Source: Lentzea sp. NBRC 102530 (GTDB lineage Bacteria; Actinomycetota; Actinomycetes; Mycobacteriales; Pseudonocardiaceae). Taken from it: 64,000 bases of DNA. Positions 24,942-33,630 of the stretch are shown here, in pieces; within the stretch, counting starts at the first letter, position 1; every line of letters starts with the position of its first letter. The position numbers and the translations under genes are program-made. Below the pieces are notes generated by a model, which saw nothing but the letters and a program-made list of their open reading frames with translations, was not told the origin of the DNA and ran no database searches. The DNA lies in contig NZ_BSTF01000008.1 of the NCBI RefSeq assembly GCF_030269365.1, forward strand, positions 248,001-312,000, read 5' to 3'.

Positions 24942-25354
24942 AGGTCGATGAGTGTGAACGATGCCCGGGGCCTTGTGGCAAGGCCCCCCATCTGCTATAC
25001 GGTTGAAGGGGCAGGGAGGATCAACCCATCCCGTCCGCGCTGTGGGGTCAACGCGACGGCGGCCTGCCACATTCCCCCCGACGAACGCGCGACAGCGGCG
25101 GGGAAGCGGCTGTCCCACCTCCCGGTGCCACGTGACTTCCGCTCGCGGGTGCGCGATCTCCAGACCTTGTAGTAAGCCGACGACACGGCCTTGTCGGCGG
25201 GGGGGAAGCGATGAATGCGTTCTCGACGCAACAGAAACGTATTCTCCGGTCGCCAGTTCGAACTGTTTCGTGCAATTGGGTACCGGAGTTCCGGGCGCGT
25301 TGAACCCTTTGAAATCGTTGGCGTAGCTGGTCCTCCGCTTGCGAGCATGGCCGC
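24942..25354. other. 413-base divergent intergenic region
   Basis: This region lies between the HelR-like gene (minus) and the orphan gene at 25355 (plus). Apart from the RAE-like repeat it shows no convincing coding frame, tRNA or terminator. The part from 24988 to 25354 probably holds the two promoters; I see no recognisable operator in it. Confidence 0.4.
24967..24987 (-). promoter_or_regulatory. rifamycin-associated-element (RAE)-like inverted repeat
   Basis: Two perfect 9-base arms, GGGGCCTTG (24967-24975) and CAAGGCCCC (24979-24987), surround TGG. They lie 25 bases upstream of the first possible start of the HelR-like gene. The RAE consensus known from rifamycin-inducible actinomycete genes has this shape (GGGG-C-TTG core, CAAG, C-run). 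A TATAGC box lies just upstream on the minus strand. The assignment rests on recalled consensus plus gene context. Confidence 0.7.
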
Positions 25355-26179
25355 GTGAACATGCCGTTGAGATGGGACCTGGTGACACCGGACCAGCTCG
25401 GGACCATGCTCGACGACGTCGAGACGCCCGAGGTCTGGTACCTCGACGCGCTCGCGGAGTGCGCGGGCAAGGTGCTGGCGCGCAGCGGCAACGGCGACCT
25501 TGTGTTCGTGGGCCGCTCGCTCGACTCGATGTACGACCTGCTCGGCGGCGCGGTGCAAGATGCGGACCGGGTGTTGCGGCGGTTCCCGGTGTCGTTCGAA
25601 CGGGGACGCGGTGTCGCTCCCGACGAGGTCCGGCGCGTGCGCGAGATGGCCGCGGAGATCGGCATCACGCCCCGGTCGCTGGCCCGGCGCGAACGGCCCG
25701 TGACGTTCGTCGACGTCGTGTGGGCCGGCGGCACCTTCGAAAGGCTCTTCACCCTGCTCGAGGACTGGATCGACGAGGAACGCGAGACCTGGCCCGCGAT
25801 CCGGCGCAAGCTGCGGTTCGTCGGCGTCACGAGCCGCACCGGCACCAGCCCGAACGCCCGCCGCTGGCACCAGGACGCCGACTGGGTCCGCAAACTGCCG
25901 GCGTCGTCGGTCCTGAACGTCTCGCTCGAACCGCTCGTCTGGGACTACCTGGGCAACAGCCAGACCAAGCTGACCTGGCCCTACCAACTCCGCCGCTGGC
26001 GCGAATACCTGCGTGAGGCAAAGCGCGACGAACGCACCCGCACGGCGTTGGCCGAAGCCGTGCACCTGGTGGCACTGGGGCGCACCCGAGAGGTCCAGCG
26101 CAAGATCGCGCGGGCGATGGACGGCGAGCCCGCGCTGAGCGAACCCTGGCTGCGCGCGCTGCGCAGCCACCTCACCTGA
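25355..26179 (+). CDS. uncharacterised protein, possible phosphoribosyltransferase-like fold
   Basis: A 274-residue protein that I do not recognise as a named family. Two segments suggest a type I phosphoribosyltransferase-like Rossmann fold: DLVFVGRSLDSMYDLLGG (about 48-65) and VTFVDVVWAGGTFERL (116-131), which resembles a PRPP loop (four hydrophobic residues, D, then a GGT turn). The C-terminal part is Arg-rich and helical. The acidic PRPP-loop pair is only partly present, so catalysis is uncertain. Start GTG 25355 or ATG 25361. It stands alone, divergent from the HelR-like gene. Confidence 0.6.
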   Translation: MNMPLRWDLVTPDQLGTMLDDVETPEVWYLDALAECAGKVLARSGNGDLVFVGRSLDSMYDLLGGAVQDADRVLRRFPVSFERGRGVAPDEVRRVREMAAEIGITPRSLARRERPVTFVDVVWAGGTFERLFTLLEDWIDEERETWPAIRRKLRFVGVTSRTGTSPNARRWHQDADWVRKLPASSVLNVSLEPLVWDYLGNSQTKLTWPYQLRRWREYLREAKRDERTRTALAEAVHLVALGRTREVQRKIARAMDGEPALSEPWLRALRSHLT

Positions 26180-26324
26180 CGTCCCGGGCGAGTTCGGTGA
26201 TGGTGGGGTCCTCGTCCGCGATGCCGCGGAACGAGACGCCGGCGGCGGTCTCCACGTCGAACATCAGGATCACCCGCGGAGTGCGTGCCGTCAGGTCGGT
26301 CGGATCGTCGAACTTCTTCTTTCG
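26172..26324 (-). pseudogene. short reading-frame remnant
   Basis: On the minus strand a coding-like frame runs from 26324 down to a TGA at 26172, reading TPRVILMFDVETAAGVSF and ending ITELARDVR. A stop at 26325-26327 closes it upstream. Only an internal GTG at 26273 could start it, giving 33 residues. It may be the tail of a decayed gene or a very small ORF. Its end overlaps the convergent gene by a few bases. Confidence 0.3.
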
Positions 26325-26351
26325 TTAGCCGAACACCCCGTCCCCTGCCCG

Positions 26352-26906
26352 CTAGACCGTGTGCTCCATGATCATGACGGCCGTCGTGCCGGGCTCCAGG
26401 GCCTTGCACACGTGCGGCACGTCGCCGGGGTAGACGATGTAGTCGCCGGGCCCCAGTTCGACCGGGTCGTCGGCGAGTCCGGCCAGGCAGCGGCCGGTGG
26501 CCACGATCATGTGCTCGATGCTCCCCGGCACGTGCGGCAACGACTCGCGCGCGCCCCCCGGCTCCAGCGCCACCCAGTACAGGTCGTGCTTGGTCCCCGG
26601 CCGGCACGCCGCCAGCAACGTCGCGGAGTAGTGCGCGCGCTCGGAGTGGATGACAGGCCCCTCACCGGCGCGAATCACCTGCACGCGCGGGACGGCGGGC
26701 TCCACCAGCTGGCTGAACGGCACGCCCAACGCCACCCCGAGCGCCCACAACGTCTCGACGCTGGGGTTGCCGGCGCCGGATTCCAGCTGGGAGAGCGTCG
26801 ACTTGGCGATGCCCGCCTTCTTGGCGACCTCGCTGAGCGACATGCCGGTCCGGTCGCGCTCGCGCCGGAGGTTGGCGGCGATGAGGTCGAGTGGTGCGTT
26901 CGACAC
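26352..26906 (-). CDS. XRE-cupin transcriptional regulator
   Basis: A 184-residue regulator. The N-terminal helix-turn-helix (MSLSEVAKKAGIAKSTLSQLESG, about residues 20-45) is followed by a C-terminal cupin sensor domain (GTKHDLYWVALEPGG, GDYIVYPGDVPHVCKAL). Such proteins often control amino-acid or amine transport and catabolism. It is divergent from azlCD, so it probably controls that pair and itself. GTG 26906 gives a normal N-terminus; a TTG at 26945 would add 13 residues through the operator region. Confidence 0.87.
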   Translation of the reverse strand: MSNAPLDLIAANLRRERDRTGMSLSEVAKKAGIAKSTLSQLESGAGNPSVETLWALGVALGVPFSQLVEPAVPRVQVIRAGEGPVIHSERAHYSATLLAACRPGTKHDLYWVALEPGGARESLPHVPGSIEHMIVATGRCLAGLADDPVELGPGDYIVYPGDVPHVCKALEPGTTAVMIMEHTV

Positions 26907-26918
26907 AGAAGTACGTCC

Positions 26919-26984
26919 GTTCGTCTTGACGAACACCGAGAACAAGTGTTCATCTTAATGGGTGGTGCGTTCGATCTGGCGAAC
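26919..26984. promoter_or_regulatory. paired GTTCG-N6-CGAAC operators
   Basis: Two 16-base inverted repeats share GTTCG-N6-CGAAC: 26919-26934 (arms GTTCGTC/GACGAAC) and 26969-26984. Their centres are 50 bases apart. Between them GAACAC/GTGTTC (26931-26936 and 26946-26951) forms a third dyad. The second site overlaps the azlC start region. They are likely targets of the XRE-cupin protein. Confidence 0.55.
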
Positions 26985-27657
26985 TCTTGACGCGGCCCTC
27001 CTCCGCGACGTCGCAGCGGTGGCCCTGGGCGCCGCGGTGACCGGCGCGAGCTTCGGGGCCATCTCGGTGGGCACCGGCATGCCCTGGTGGATGCCGGTGC
27101 TGATGTCGCTGCTGATCTTCGCGGGCGGCTCGCAGTTCATGGCGGTGGGCATCGTCGCCGCAGGTGGCAGCCCCGCCGCGGCCGTGGTGGCGGGACTGGT
27201 CCTGAACGCCCGGCATCTCCCGTTCGGGCTGGCGATCGGCGACGTCCTGGGCAGGAGCCCGCTGGCGCGCGTCGTCGGCAGCCACCTGCTGATCGACGAG
27301 TCGACGGCGTTCGCGATGGCCCAGAAGGACCCGGCACGAGCGCGCGCGGCGTACTGGGCGTGCGGCGTGGCGCTGTTCTTCAGCTGGAACACCGGTGTCC
27401 TGCTGGGCGCCCTCGCAGGTCAGGCCATCGGCGACCCGATGACGTTCGGGCTGGACGCGGCCTTCCCGGCGGCCATGCTGGCGCTCACGCTGCCCGCCCT
27501 GAAGGACGCCGCCACCCGCAACGCGGCCCTGACCGGCGCGGCGATAGCGCTCGTCGCCACGCCGTTCCTGCCCGCCGGGATGCCGGTGCTGCTGGCCCTC
27601 TTCGGTCTGCTCGTGTTCAAGAAGAAGGAGGAGCCGTGCCCGTCACCGCAGTCCTGA
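26962..27657 (+). CDS. azlC: AzlC-family branched-chain amino-acid exporter subunit
   Basis: A 231-residue membrane protein with the AzlC pattern: ALGAAVTGASFGAI near the N-terminus, FAGGSQFMAVGI, and LNARHLPFGLAIGD. It pairs with AzlD to export branched-chain amino acids and analogues. Start GTG 26962 (26965 is also possible), inside the operator region shared with the divergent XRE-cupin gene. Its end overlaps azlD by 22 bases. Confidence 0.9.
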   Translation: MVRSIWRTLDAALLRDVAAVALGAAVTGASFGAISVGTGMPWWMPVLMSLLIFAGGSQFMAVGIVAAGGSPAAAVVAGLVLNARHLPFGLAIGDVLGRSPLARVVGSHLLIDESTAFAMAQKDPARARAAYWACGVALFFSWNTGVLLGALAGQAIGDPMTFGLDAAFPAAMLALTLPALKDAATRNAALTGAAIALVATPFLPAGMPVLLALFGLLVFKKKEEPCPSPQS

Positions 27658-27944
27658 TCCTGGCGGCGGGGACCTTCGCCATCCGCATCGCGGGCCCGCT
27701 GCTGCGCGACCGCGTCACGCTGCCGGACAAGGTGCGCGACCTGATCTCCGCGAGCGCGACCGTCCTGCTGTTCGCGCTGGTAGCGGTGTCGGCGCTGACC
27801 AACGGCAAGTCGTTCGGCGGCTGGGCGCTGGCGGCCGGGGTGGCCGTCGGCGGGCTCGCGGCGTGGCGGAAACTGCCGTTCGTGGCGGTGATCGTGCTGG
27901 CCGCGGCGACCACGGCGGGCCTACGTCTACTAGGTCTGGCATAG
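27636..27944 (+). CDS. azlD: AzlD-family branched-chain amino-acid exporter subunit
   Basis: A 102-residue membrane protein with about four transmembrane segments and the AzlD pattern (TFAIRIAGPLL, then LLFALVAVSAL). It starts at GTG 27636 with AAGGAGGA upstream, inside the end of azlC, so the two are co-translated. The companion of AzlC in the exporter. Confidence 0.88.
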   Translation: MPVTAVLILAAGTFAIRIAGPLLRDRVTLPDKVRDLISASATVLLFALVAVSALTNGKSFGGWALAAGVAVGGLAAWRKLPFVAVIVLAAATTAGLRLLGLA

Positions 27945-27997
27945 CGCCAATGTTTTCGCGATAGAGGCAAGATGGCGGACAGGCCTCTGATGTACAC

Positions 27998-30391
27998 ATG
28001 GGCGCGCAATCTGGACTGGTCGGCCGAGACCGGGAGACCACGCAACTCGCGGCAGCACTGGCCGCGGCCGCCACAGGCGACGGACACCTGGTAGCCGCCA
28101 CCGGAGGCCTCGGTTCGGGCAAGACCGCACTGCTCACGACCGCGCGGGAGCTGGCCGCGCGGCACGGGTTCACGGTCCTGGCCGCACGCGGCAGCTTCCT
28201 GGAGCGGGAACTCCCGTTCGGCCTGATCAGCCGCCTGCTGGTGTGCGTCCCGCCGGGCGACACCCAGAACCAGCCGCGCATCGCCGCGGCGCTCGGCCAG
28301 ACCGACGTGCTGGCCGAGCCGGGCCCGATCACGCTGCCGGAACTGCACGTGCTGCACCGCGCGCTGGCGAAGATGGCCGCGGAACGCCCGGTGGCCATCG
28401 TCGTGGACGACGTGCAGTGGGCTGACCAGCCGTCCCTGCAGTGGCTGAGCACGCTGCCGCACCGCATCGAACACCTGCCGGTCTTCGTGCTGGCCGGGGT
28501 CGGCGCGGGCGAGACGTGCGCGGGCCCGCAGACCCTCGAGGAACTGCTGGCCGCCGCCACCAGCGAGATCCGGTTGGACGAGCTGTCGCCCGCGGCCACC
28601 CGCGTTCTCCTGGAGAACGAGCTGGGCCCGCTCACGGACGAGTTCGTGGACATGTGCCGCAAGCAGGCCGGTGGCAACCCGTTGTTGTTGCTGAACCTCG
28701 CACGCGCGTACACCGGCCACATCGAGAGGCTCACCGCACCGGCGTTGCTGCCCACGTTGAACGTGCGGCTGCGCAGGCTCGCCACGCACGCACCCGACGC
28801 CGTGCACGCGCTCGCCGTCCTCGGCGGTGAGGTGACGTTGCCGCGCGTGGCCGAACTGATCGGCATCGAGCCGTGCGAACTGGCTGGCACCATCGCGTCG
28901 TTGCACCGCATGGGGTTGCTCTCGGCAGAAGGCGCACTTGTGCACCCGCTGGTGCGCAACACGCTCCGGGAAGAGCTGACCATCACCGAACGCCAGGACC
29001 TGCACGCCGCTGCCGCGCGCCTGCTCACCGAGACCGGTGCGTCGGCCGAGGCGGTCGCCGAGCACCTGGTCGAGACGCGGCCGCAGGACGAGGAGTGGGC
29101 CACCGAGGTGCTCACGACCGCCGCGTCCCGGGCCCGCACGCGCAACCGGGTGCAGGACGCCGTCCGGTACCTGCGGCGGGCGCTGGACGAGCCGCAGACC
29201 ACCGACCTGCTCGCCGAACTCGGCGAGGTCGAGTCCTACGTGGACGTTCCGAGCGCCGTGGACCGCCTGGCGGAGGCCGATCCCGCGCACCCCGCGCTGC
29301 CCGGCCTGCTGGCCCTGCTGGGCGAGGAGCCCGAGTTCGAGGCCGACCAGATCGCGGACCCGGACGTGCTGCCGTCGCGGCCTTCGGAGTTCGAGCCGTA
29401 CCTGAAGGCCATCGGGTTCGTGCGGATGCGGGGCGAACTGGCGGCGGCGTACGCGCGCGCCGACCGTGCGTTGACTGTCGCGCGCAGGTGGCAGCACAGG
29501 CCGTGCACGGCTGCGGCGCTCACGGCGCGTTCGGCGTGCCTCAGGGACCTCGGACGGCTCGGCGCGGCGGAGGCCGACGCGCGGGAAGCGCTGGCCGTGC
29601 TGGACAGCTGCGGTGCGGCCAGGACGTCGACGCCGGTGTTCGCCGCGCTGACCGAGCTTTCGCTGGCACTGCTGGAGATGGGCGACGTCGAGACGGCGTC
29701 CGCGGTGTTCGAGCTCGTGCCGGCGGAGGTGCCGGACCTGTTCGGCGCGCCCGCGCTGCTGGCCGCACGAGGCCGCGTCAGGATCGCCGCCGAACGACGC
29801 AAGGACGGCGTCCGCGATCTCCTCGACTGCGGCGAACGACTGCACGCCCGTCACAACGACGCCACGTCGTGGAGGCTGCACCTCGGAGGAGAGCACCTGC
29901 ACGCCGAGGAACGGCTGGCGCGCTCCCTGGGCGCCGTGCTGCCCCTCGCGGCAGCGCTGCGCGAGCAGGCACAACACCTCGGTGCGGAAGGCATCGCGCT
30001 GCTGCAGGAGTCGGTTGACCTGCTGGCGCCGACGGGAGCCCTGCTCGAACGGGCGCGCAGCCACTTCGCGCTCGGCCGGGCGTTGCACCTGGCCGGCCGG
30101 GTCAAGCCGGCCCGGGCCGAGCTCAGGACCGCCGTCGACCTCGCCGACGACTGCGGGGTCGAGGAACTGGCCGAGCAGATCAGACAGGAACTCGCGGCGG
30201 GTCCGGCCGGGCTCACCGAGTCCGAACGGCGGGTCGCGGCGCTGGCGGCCGAGGGCAAGATGAACCGCGAGATCGCCGCCGTGCTGTTCGTGCAACTGCG
30301 CACGGTCGAGATCCACCTGACGAAGGTTTACCGCAAGCTCGGCATTGACGGTCGCGACCAGCTCGCCCCCGCATTGCGGCTCGCCGGTTAA
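27998..30391 (+). CDS. LuxR-family ATPase regulator (LAL/MalT-like)
   Basis: A 797-residue regulator. An N-terminal STAND-type ATPase carries Walker A GGLGSGKTALL (residues 36-46) and Walker B VAIVVDDVQWAD (about 130). A long helical tetratricopeptide-like middle follows. A C-terminal LuxR helix-turn-helix closes the protein (LTESERRVAALAAEGKMNREIA, VEIHLTKVYRKLGI). LAL proteins are large activators of secondary metabolism or sugar genes. No biosynthetic cluster is immediately adjacent, so targets are unknown. Its stop overlaps the convergent Lrp gene by 4 bases. Confidence 0.9.
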   Translation: MGAQSGLVGRDRETTQLAAALAAAATGDGHLVAATGGLGSGKTALLTTARELAARHGFTVLAARGSFLERELPFGLISRLLVCVPPGDTQNQPRIAAALGQTDVLAEPGPITLPELHVLHRALAKMAAERPVAIVVDDVQWADQPSLQWLSTLPHRIEHLPVFVLAGVGAGETCAGPQTLEELLAAATSEIRLDELSPAATRVLLENELGPLTDEFVDMCRKQAGGNPLLLLNLARAYTGHIERLTAPALLPTLNVRLRRLATHAPDAVHALAVLGGEVTLPRVAELIGIEPCELAGTIASLHRMGLLSAEGALVHPLVRNTLREELTITERQDLHAAAARLLTETGASAEAVAEHLVETRPQDEEWATEVLTTAASRARTRNRVQDAVRYLRRALDEPQTTDLLAELGEVESYVDVPSAVDRLAEADPAHPALPGLLALLGEEPEFEADQIADPDVLPSRPSEFEPYLKAIGFVRMRGELAAAYARADRALTVARRWQHRPCTAAALTARSACLRDLGRLGAAEADAREALAVLDSCGAARTSTPVFAALTELSLALLEMGDVETASAVFELVPAEVPDLFGAPALLAARGRVRIAAERRKDGVRDLLDCGERLHARHNDATSWRLHLGGEHLHAEERLARSLGAVLPLAAALREQAQHLGAEGIALLQESVDLLAPTGALLERARSHFALGRALHLAGRVKPARAELRTAVDLADDCGVEELAEQIRQELAAGPAGLTESERRVAALAAEGKMNREIAAVLFVQLRTVEIHLTKVYRKLGIDGRDQLAPALRLAG

Positions 30392-30846
30392 TGCTTCCTG
30401 ACGTGCGAGAAAAGGAGGTTTGTATGAACCTCTGTCACCTCTCGCCGCGAGGTGAACTTGTCGAGCACGAGGCGTTGCAGATGGCCGACGTCCGATACCG
30501 CGACGTGCACCAGGAAATCCTCGGGACCCGTCACGTGCGATAGCGCGAGCGTTTCCGGCAACGACAGCACGTAGGCCATGAACGGGTCGACGATCTCCTT
30601 GGTGTGCGGCCGGATCTTGACCGCCAGCATCGCCTGGACGTGCTGGCCGATCGCGCTCGGATCGATCTCGGCGTGGTAGCCGGTGATCACGCCGCGCTCG
30701 CGCAGGGAACGGTGCCGCACGACCGCGGTCGACTGGGCGACGTTGACGCGTTCGGCCAGGTCCTTGTTCTGCAGCCGCGCGTCCTTCCGCAGCTCCCGCA
30801 CGATGGCCTCGTCGATCGAATCCAGCACGGCTCTTCTCCGTTCCAC
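30388..30846 (-). CDS. Lrp/AsnC-family regulator
   Basis: A 152-residue regulator: an N-terminal helix-turn-helix (IDEAIVRELRKDARLQNKDLA, then QSTAVVRHRSLRERGVI) and a C-terminal RAM ligand-binding domain (AVKIRPHTKEIVDPFMAYV). It is divergent from the PLP gamma-lyase gene, the arrangement seen for regulators of methionine gamma-lyase. An amino-acid effector such as methionine is likely. GTG 30846 starts it; an internal GTG at about residue 7 is possible. Confidence 0.88.
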   Translation of the reverse strand: MERRRAVLDSIDEAIVRELRKDARLQNKDLAERVNVAQSTAVVRHRSLRERGVITGYHAEIDPSAIGQHVQAMLAVKIRPHTKEIVDPFMAYVLSLPETLALSHVTGPEDFLVHVAVSDVGHLQRLVLDKFTSRREVTEVHTNLLFSHVRKH

Positions 30847-30902
30847 CGAATCGGCTGCGGTTCATCCCCCGCTCGCCCGAGGAAGTCTCCACCATTCGCG
30901 CC

Positions 30903-32090
30903 ATGACGCGCATCGAGACCATCGCAGTGCACGGCGGCCGCGACGACCTCGCGGAACTCGGCGTGCACGCCCCTCCCATCGACCTGTCCACCACCTACCC
31001 CGTGCCTGACCAGGCGCTCGGCGGGGAAGCGCTGGGGGAGTGGGCCACCGGGGCCGCACGGGCCACCTCGCCCGTCTACGCGCGGCTGCACAACCCGACG
31101 GTGGCCCGGTTCGAACAGGCGCTCGCGGCGCTCGAGCACACCGAGACGTCCGTGGCGTTCGGCAGCGGCATGGCGGCGGTCACCGCCGTCGTCCAGGCCG
31201 CCTGCGTCATGGCGGGAAAGCCGCACGTCGTAGCCGTGCGGCCGTTGTACGGCGGCACCGACCACCTGCTGTCGTCGGGTTTGCTGGGCGTCACCACCAC
31301 GTACGTCGAAGCGGGCCTGGTGTCCTCCGCGATCCGGCCGGACACCGGGCTCGTCGTCGTCGAGACGCCGGCCAACCCCAACCTCGACCTCGTCGACATC
31401 GAGCACGTCGTCCGGCAGGCCGGGGGCGTGCCGGTCATGGTCGACAACACCTTCGCGACCCCGATCCTGCAGAACCCGGCCCTGCACGGCGCCGAGTACG
31501 TGCTGCACTCCGGCACCAAGTACCTCGGCGGGCACGGCGACGTCCTCGGTGGCGTCGTGGCCTGCTCGGAGGAACGCGCGGCGGCGTTGCGGCAGGTCAG
31601 GATCATCACGGGCGCCGTCCTGCACCCGCTGGGCGGCTACCTGCTGCACCGCGGGCTGGCCACTTTGCCGTTGCGGGTCAACGCCGCGTCGGCCTCGGCC
31701 GCGACGCTGGCGACGCGACTCGCCGAGCACGACGCCGTGGAGTTCGTGCGCTACCCCTCGGCCTCACGGCAGATGCGCGGTACAGGCGCGATGATCGCGT
31801 TCGGCGTGCACGGCGATCCGGTCGAAGTAGTGCGACGGCTGAAGCTCATCACCCCGGCCGTCTCGCTGGGTTCCGTGGACACGTTGATCGAGCACCCCTC
31901 GGCTTTGACCCACCGCCTGGTACCCGGCGAAGAACTGCGTGCTTCTGGCGTTCCGGACAATTTGCTGCGCATTTCTGTGGGCCTCGAGCACGTCGAGGAC
32001 ATTTGGTCCGACCTAAACGCAGCGCTGTGTGACGTCGCTTACGTTAAGTCTTCCCCAACCGATTACTTGGTGATGACCGCCACTCGCTAG
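30903..32090 (+). CDS. cystathionine gamma-synthase/methionine gamma-lyase family PLP enzyme
   Basis: A 395-residue PLP enzyme of the Cys/Met metabolism family. The PLP lysine is in HSGTKYLGGHGD, the Arg/Tyr phosphate site is YARLHNPT, and the aspartate contact is VDNTFATP. By motif it could be a methionine gamma-lyase, cystathionine gamma-lyase or gamma-synthase. The divergent Lrp gene and nearby amino-acid permease favour a catabolic gamma-lyase. An extra tail after the usual family end (CDVAYVKSSPTDYLVM) is unusual. The ATG at 30903 is 56 bases from the Lrp start. Confidence 0.85.
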   Translation: MTRIETIAVHGGRDDLAELGVHAPPIDLSTTYPVPDQALGGEALGEWATGAARATSPVYARLHNPTVARFEQALAALEHTETSVAFGSGMAAVTAVVQAACVMAGKPHVVAVRPLYGGTDHLLSSGLLGVTTTYVEAGLVSSAIRPDTGLVVVETPANPNLDLVDIEHVVRQAGGVPVMVDNTFATPILQNPALHGAEYVLHSGTKYLGGHGDVLGGVVACSEERAAALRQVRIITGAVLHPLGGYLLHRGLATLPLRVNAASASAATLATRLAEHDAVEFVRYPSASRQMRGTGAMIAFGVHGDPVEVVRRLKLITPAVSLGSVDTLIEHPSALTHRLVPGEELRASGVPDNLLRISVGLEHVEDIWSDLNAALCDVAYVKSSPTDYLVMTATR

Positions 32091-32167
32091 GGTTCCCCGA
32101 CATCGGCGCATCGGGGCGCGGGAGGTTCCGATGCGAGCAATTTTCCGTTTTCGGAAGGAACCTCCTC

Positions 32168-33574
32168 GTGAGTTCTGTGGAAACTGATGCGGACGGCTAC
32201 ACCAAGGCGCTGAGCAAGCGTCAGGTGCAGATGATCGCAATCGGTGGCGCGATCGGCGTCGGCCTCTTTCTCGGTGCGGGCGGACGCCTCGCCACAGCGG
32301 GGCCGTCGCTGATCCTGTCGTACGCCGTGTGCGGCCTCGCAGCCTTCTTCGTCATGCGCGCGCTGGGCGAACTCGTGCTGCATCGCCCCGTGTCGGGCAG
32401 TTTCGTGGAGTACGCCCGCGAGTTCGTCGGCCCGTGGGCGGGCTTCACCTCGGGCTGGCTGTACTGGCTCAACTGGGCCATGACAGGCATCGCGGAGATC
32501 ACCGCGATCGCGATCTACATGCACAAGTGGTTTCCGGACCTCCCGCAGTGGATCACGGCGCTGGTCGCGCTGGTCGTGCTCGTCGCGATCAACATGCTGT
32601 CCGTGAAGCTCTTCGGTGAGCTGGAGTTCTGGTTCTCGGTCATCAAGGTGACCGCGATCGTGGTCTTCCTCGTCACCGGCATCGGCCTGGTCATCGGCGC
32701 GGCGGACATCGGCGGCACGACCGCGTCCGTCTCGAACACCCTGGGCCACGGCGGCCTCTTCCCGGCGGGCTTCGGCGTCGCGCTGATGACGTTGCAGGCG
32801 GTCGTCTTCGCCTACGCGGCCATCGAACTGGTCGGCATCGCGGCCGGCGAGACCAAGGACCCCGAGAAGGTCATGCCGCGGGCCATCAACGGCGTCGTGT
32901 ACCGCATCGCCATCTTCTACGTCGGTTCCGTGCTGCTGCTGACGATGCTTCTGCCGTGGGACCACTTCACCGGCACCGAGTCGCCGTTCGTCACGGTGTT
33001 CTCCGCGCTCGGGATCCCGGCGGTCGGCGACATCATGAACGCCGTGGTGCTCACCGCCGCGCTGTCCTCGTGCAACTCCGGTCTCTACTCGACCGGCCGC
33101 ATCCTGAGGTCGTTGGCGCAGAAGGGCGAGGCGCCCGCGTTCACCGGCAAGATGAACTCCCGCCACGTGCCTTACGGCGGCATCCTGTTCACCGGCGTCG
33201 CCTACCTGTTCGGTGTGGTGCTCAACTACATCGTGCCCAAGGAGGCGTTCGACATCGCGATCGCCGTCGCGTCGTTGGGTGTCGTGTCGACGTGGGCCAC
33301 GCTCATCATCTGTCAGCTGCGTTTGCGCAAGAAGGCGATGGCGGGCGAGATCGAACGGCCGTCTTATCGGATGCCCGGCGCGCCTTACACCTCGTACGGA
33401 ACGCTGGCGTTCCTCGCGCTGGTGATCGGGCAGATGGCGTTCGCGGGAACGGCCGAGAAGATCGCGTTCTGGTCGATCCCGGTGCTGGCGCTGGTGCTGT
33501 TCTTCGGGTGGCGCTTCGTGAAGTCGCGCCAGCCGGTCGGACCGGAGCAGGAGCAGCTCGTCAAGGTCGACTGA
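32168..33574 (+). CDS. amino-acid permease (APC superfamily, GabP/AnsP-like)
   Basis: A 468-residue transporter with about 12 transmembrane segments. The APC N-terminal signature is clear: QMIAIGGAIGVGLFLGAG, followed by SLILSYAVCGLAAFFVMRALGEL. It lies 77 bases after the PLP lyase on the same strand and may supply methionine, cysteine or a related amino acid to it. Substrate unproven. GTG 32168 starts it, preceded by GAAGGAACC. A terminator hairpin follows. Confidence 0.87.
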   Translation: MSSVETDADGYTKALSKRQVQMIAIGGAIGVGLFLGAGGRLATAGPSLILSYAVCGLAAFFVMRALGELVLHRPVSGSFVEYAREFVGPWAGFTSGWLYWLNWAMTGIAEITAIAIYMHKWFPDLPQWITALVALVVLVAINMLSVKLFGELEFWFSVIKVTAIVVFLVTGIGLVIGAADIGGTTASVSNTLGHGGLFPAGFGVALMTLQAVVFAYAAIELVGIAAGETKDPEKVMPRAINGVVYRIAIFYVGSVLLLTMLLPWDHFTGTESPFVTVFSALGIPAVGDIMNAVVLTAALSSCNSGLYSTGRILRSLAQKGEAPAFTGKMNSRHVPYGGILFTGVAYLFGVVLNYIVPKEAFDIAIAVASLGVVSTWATLIICQLRLRKKAMAGEIERPSYRMPGAPYTSYGTLAFLALVIGQMAFAGTAEKIAFWSIPVLALVLFFGWRFVKSRQPVGPEQEQLVKVD

Positions 33575-33586
33575 GCAGGCTGACGT

Positions 33587-33625
33587 CGGCGGGCCGTCCC
33601 CTTTCCCGAGGGAGGCGGCCCGCCG
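33587..33625. terminator. bidirectional terminator
   Basis: Perfect stem CGGCGGGCCG (33587-33596) and CGGCCCGCCG (33616-33625) lies between the converging permease and S33-like genes. Confidence 0.75.
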
Positions 33626-33630
33626 TCGTG

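Noticed and set aside
27617..30994. An 1125-residue open frame on the minus strand
   Set aside because: It lies opposite the LuxR and AzlD genes and is rich in Arg, Gly, Gln and His with no domain. It reflects high-GC codon bias.
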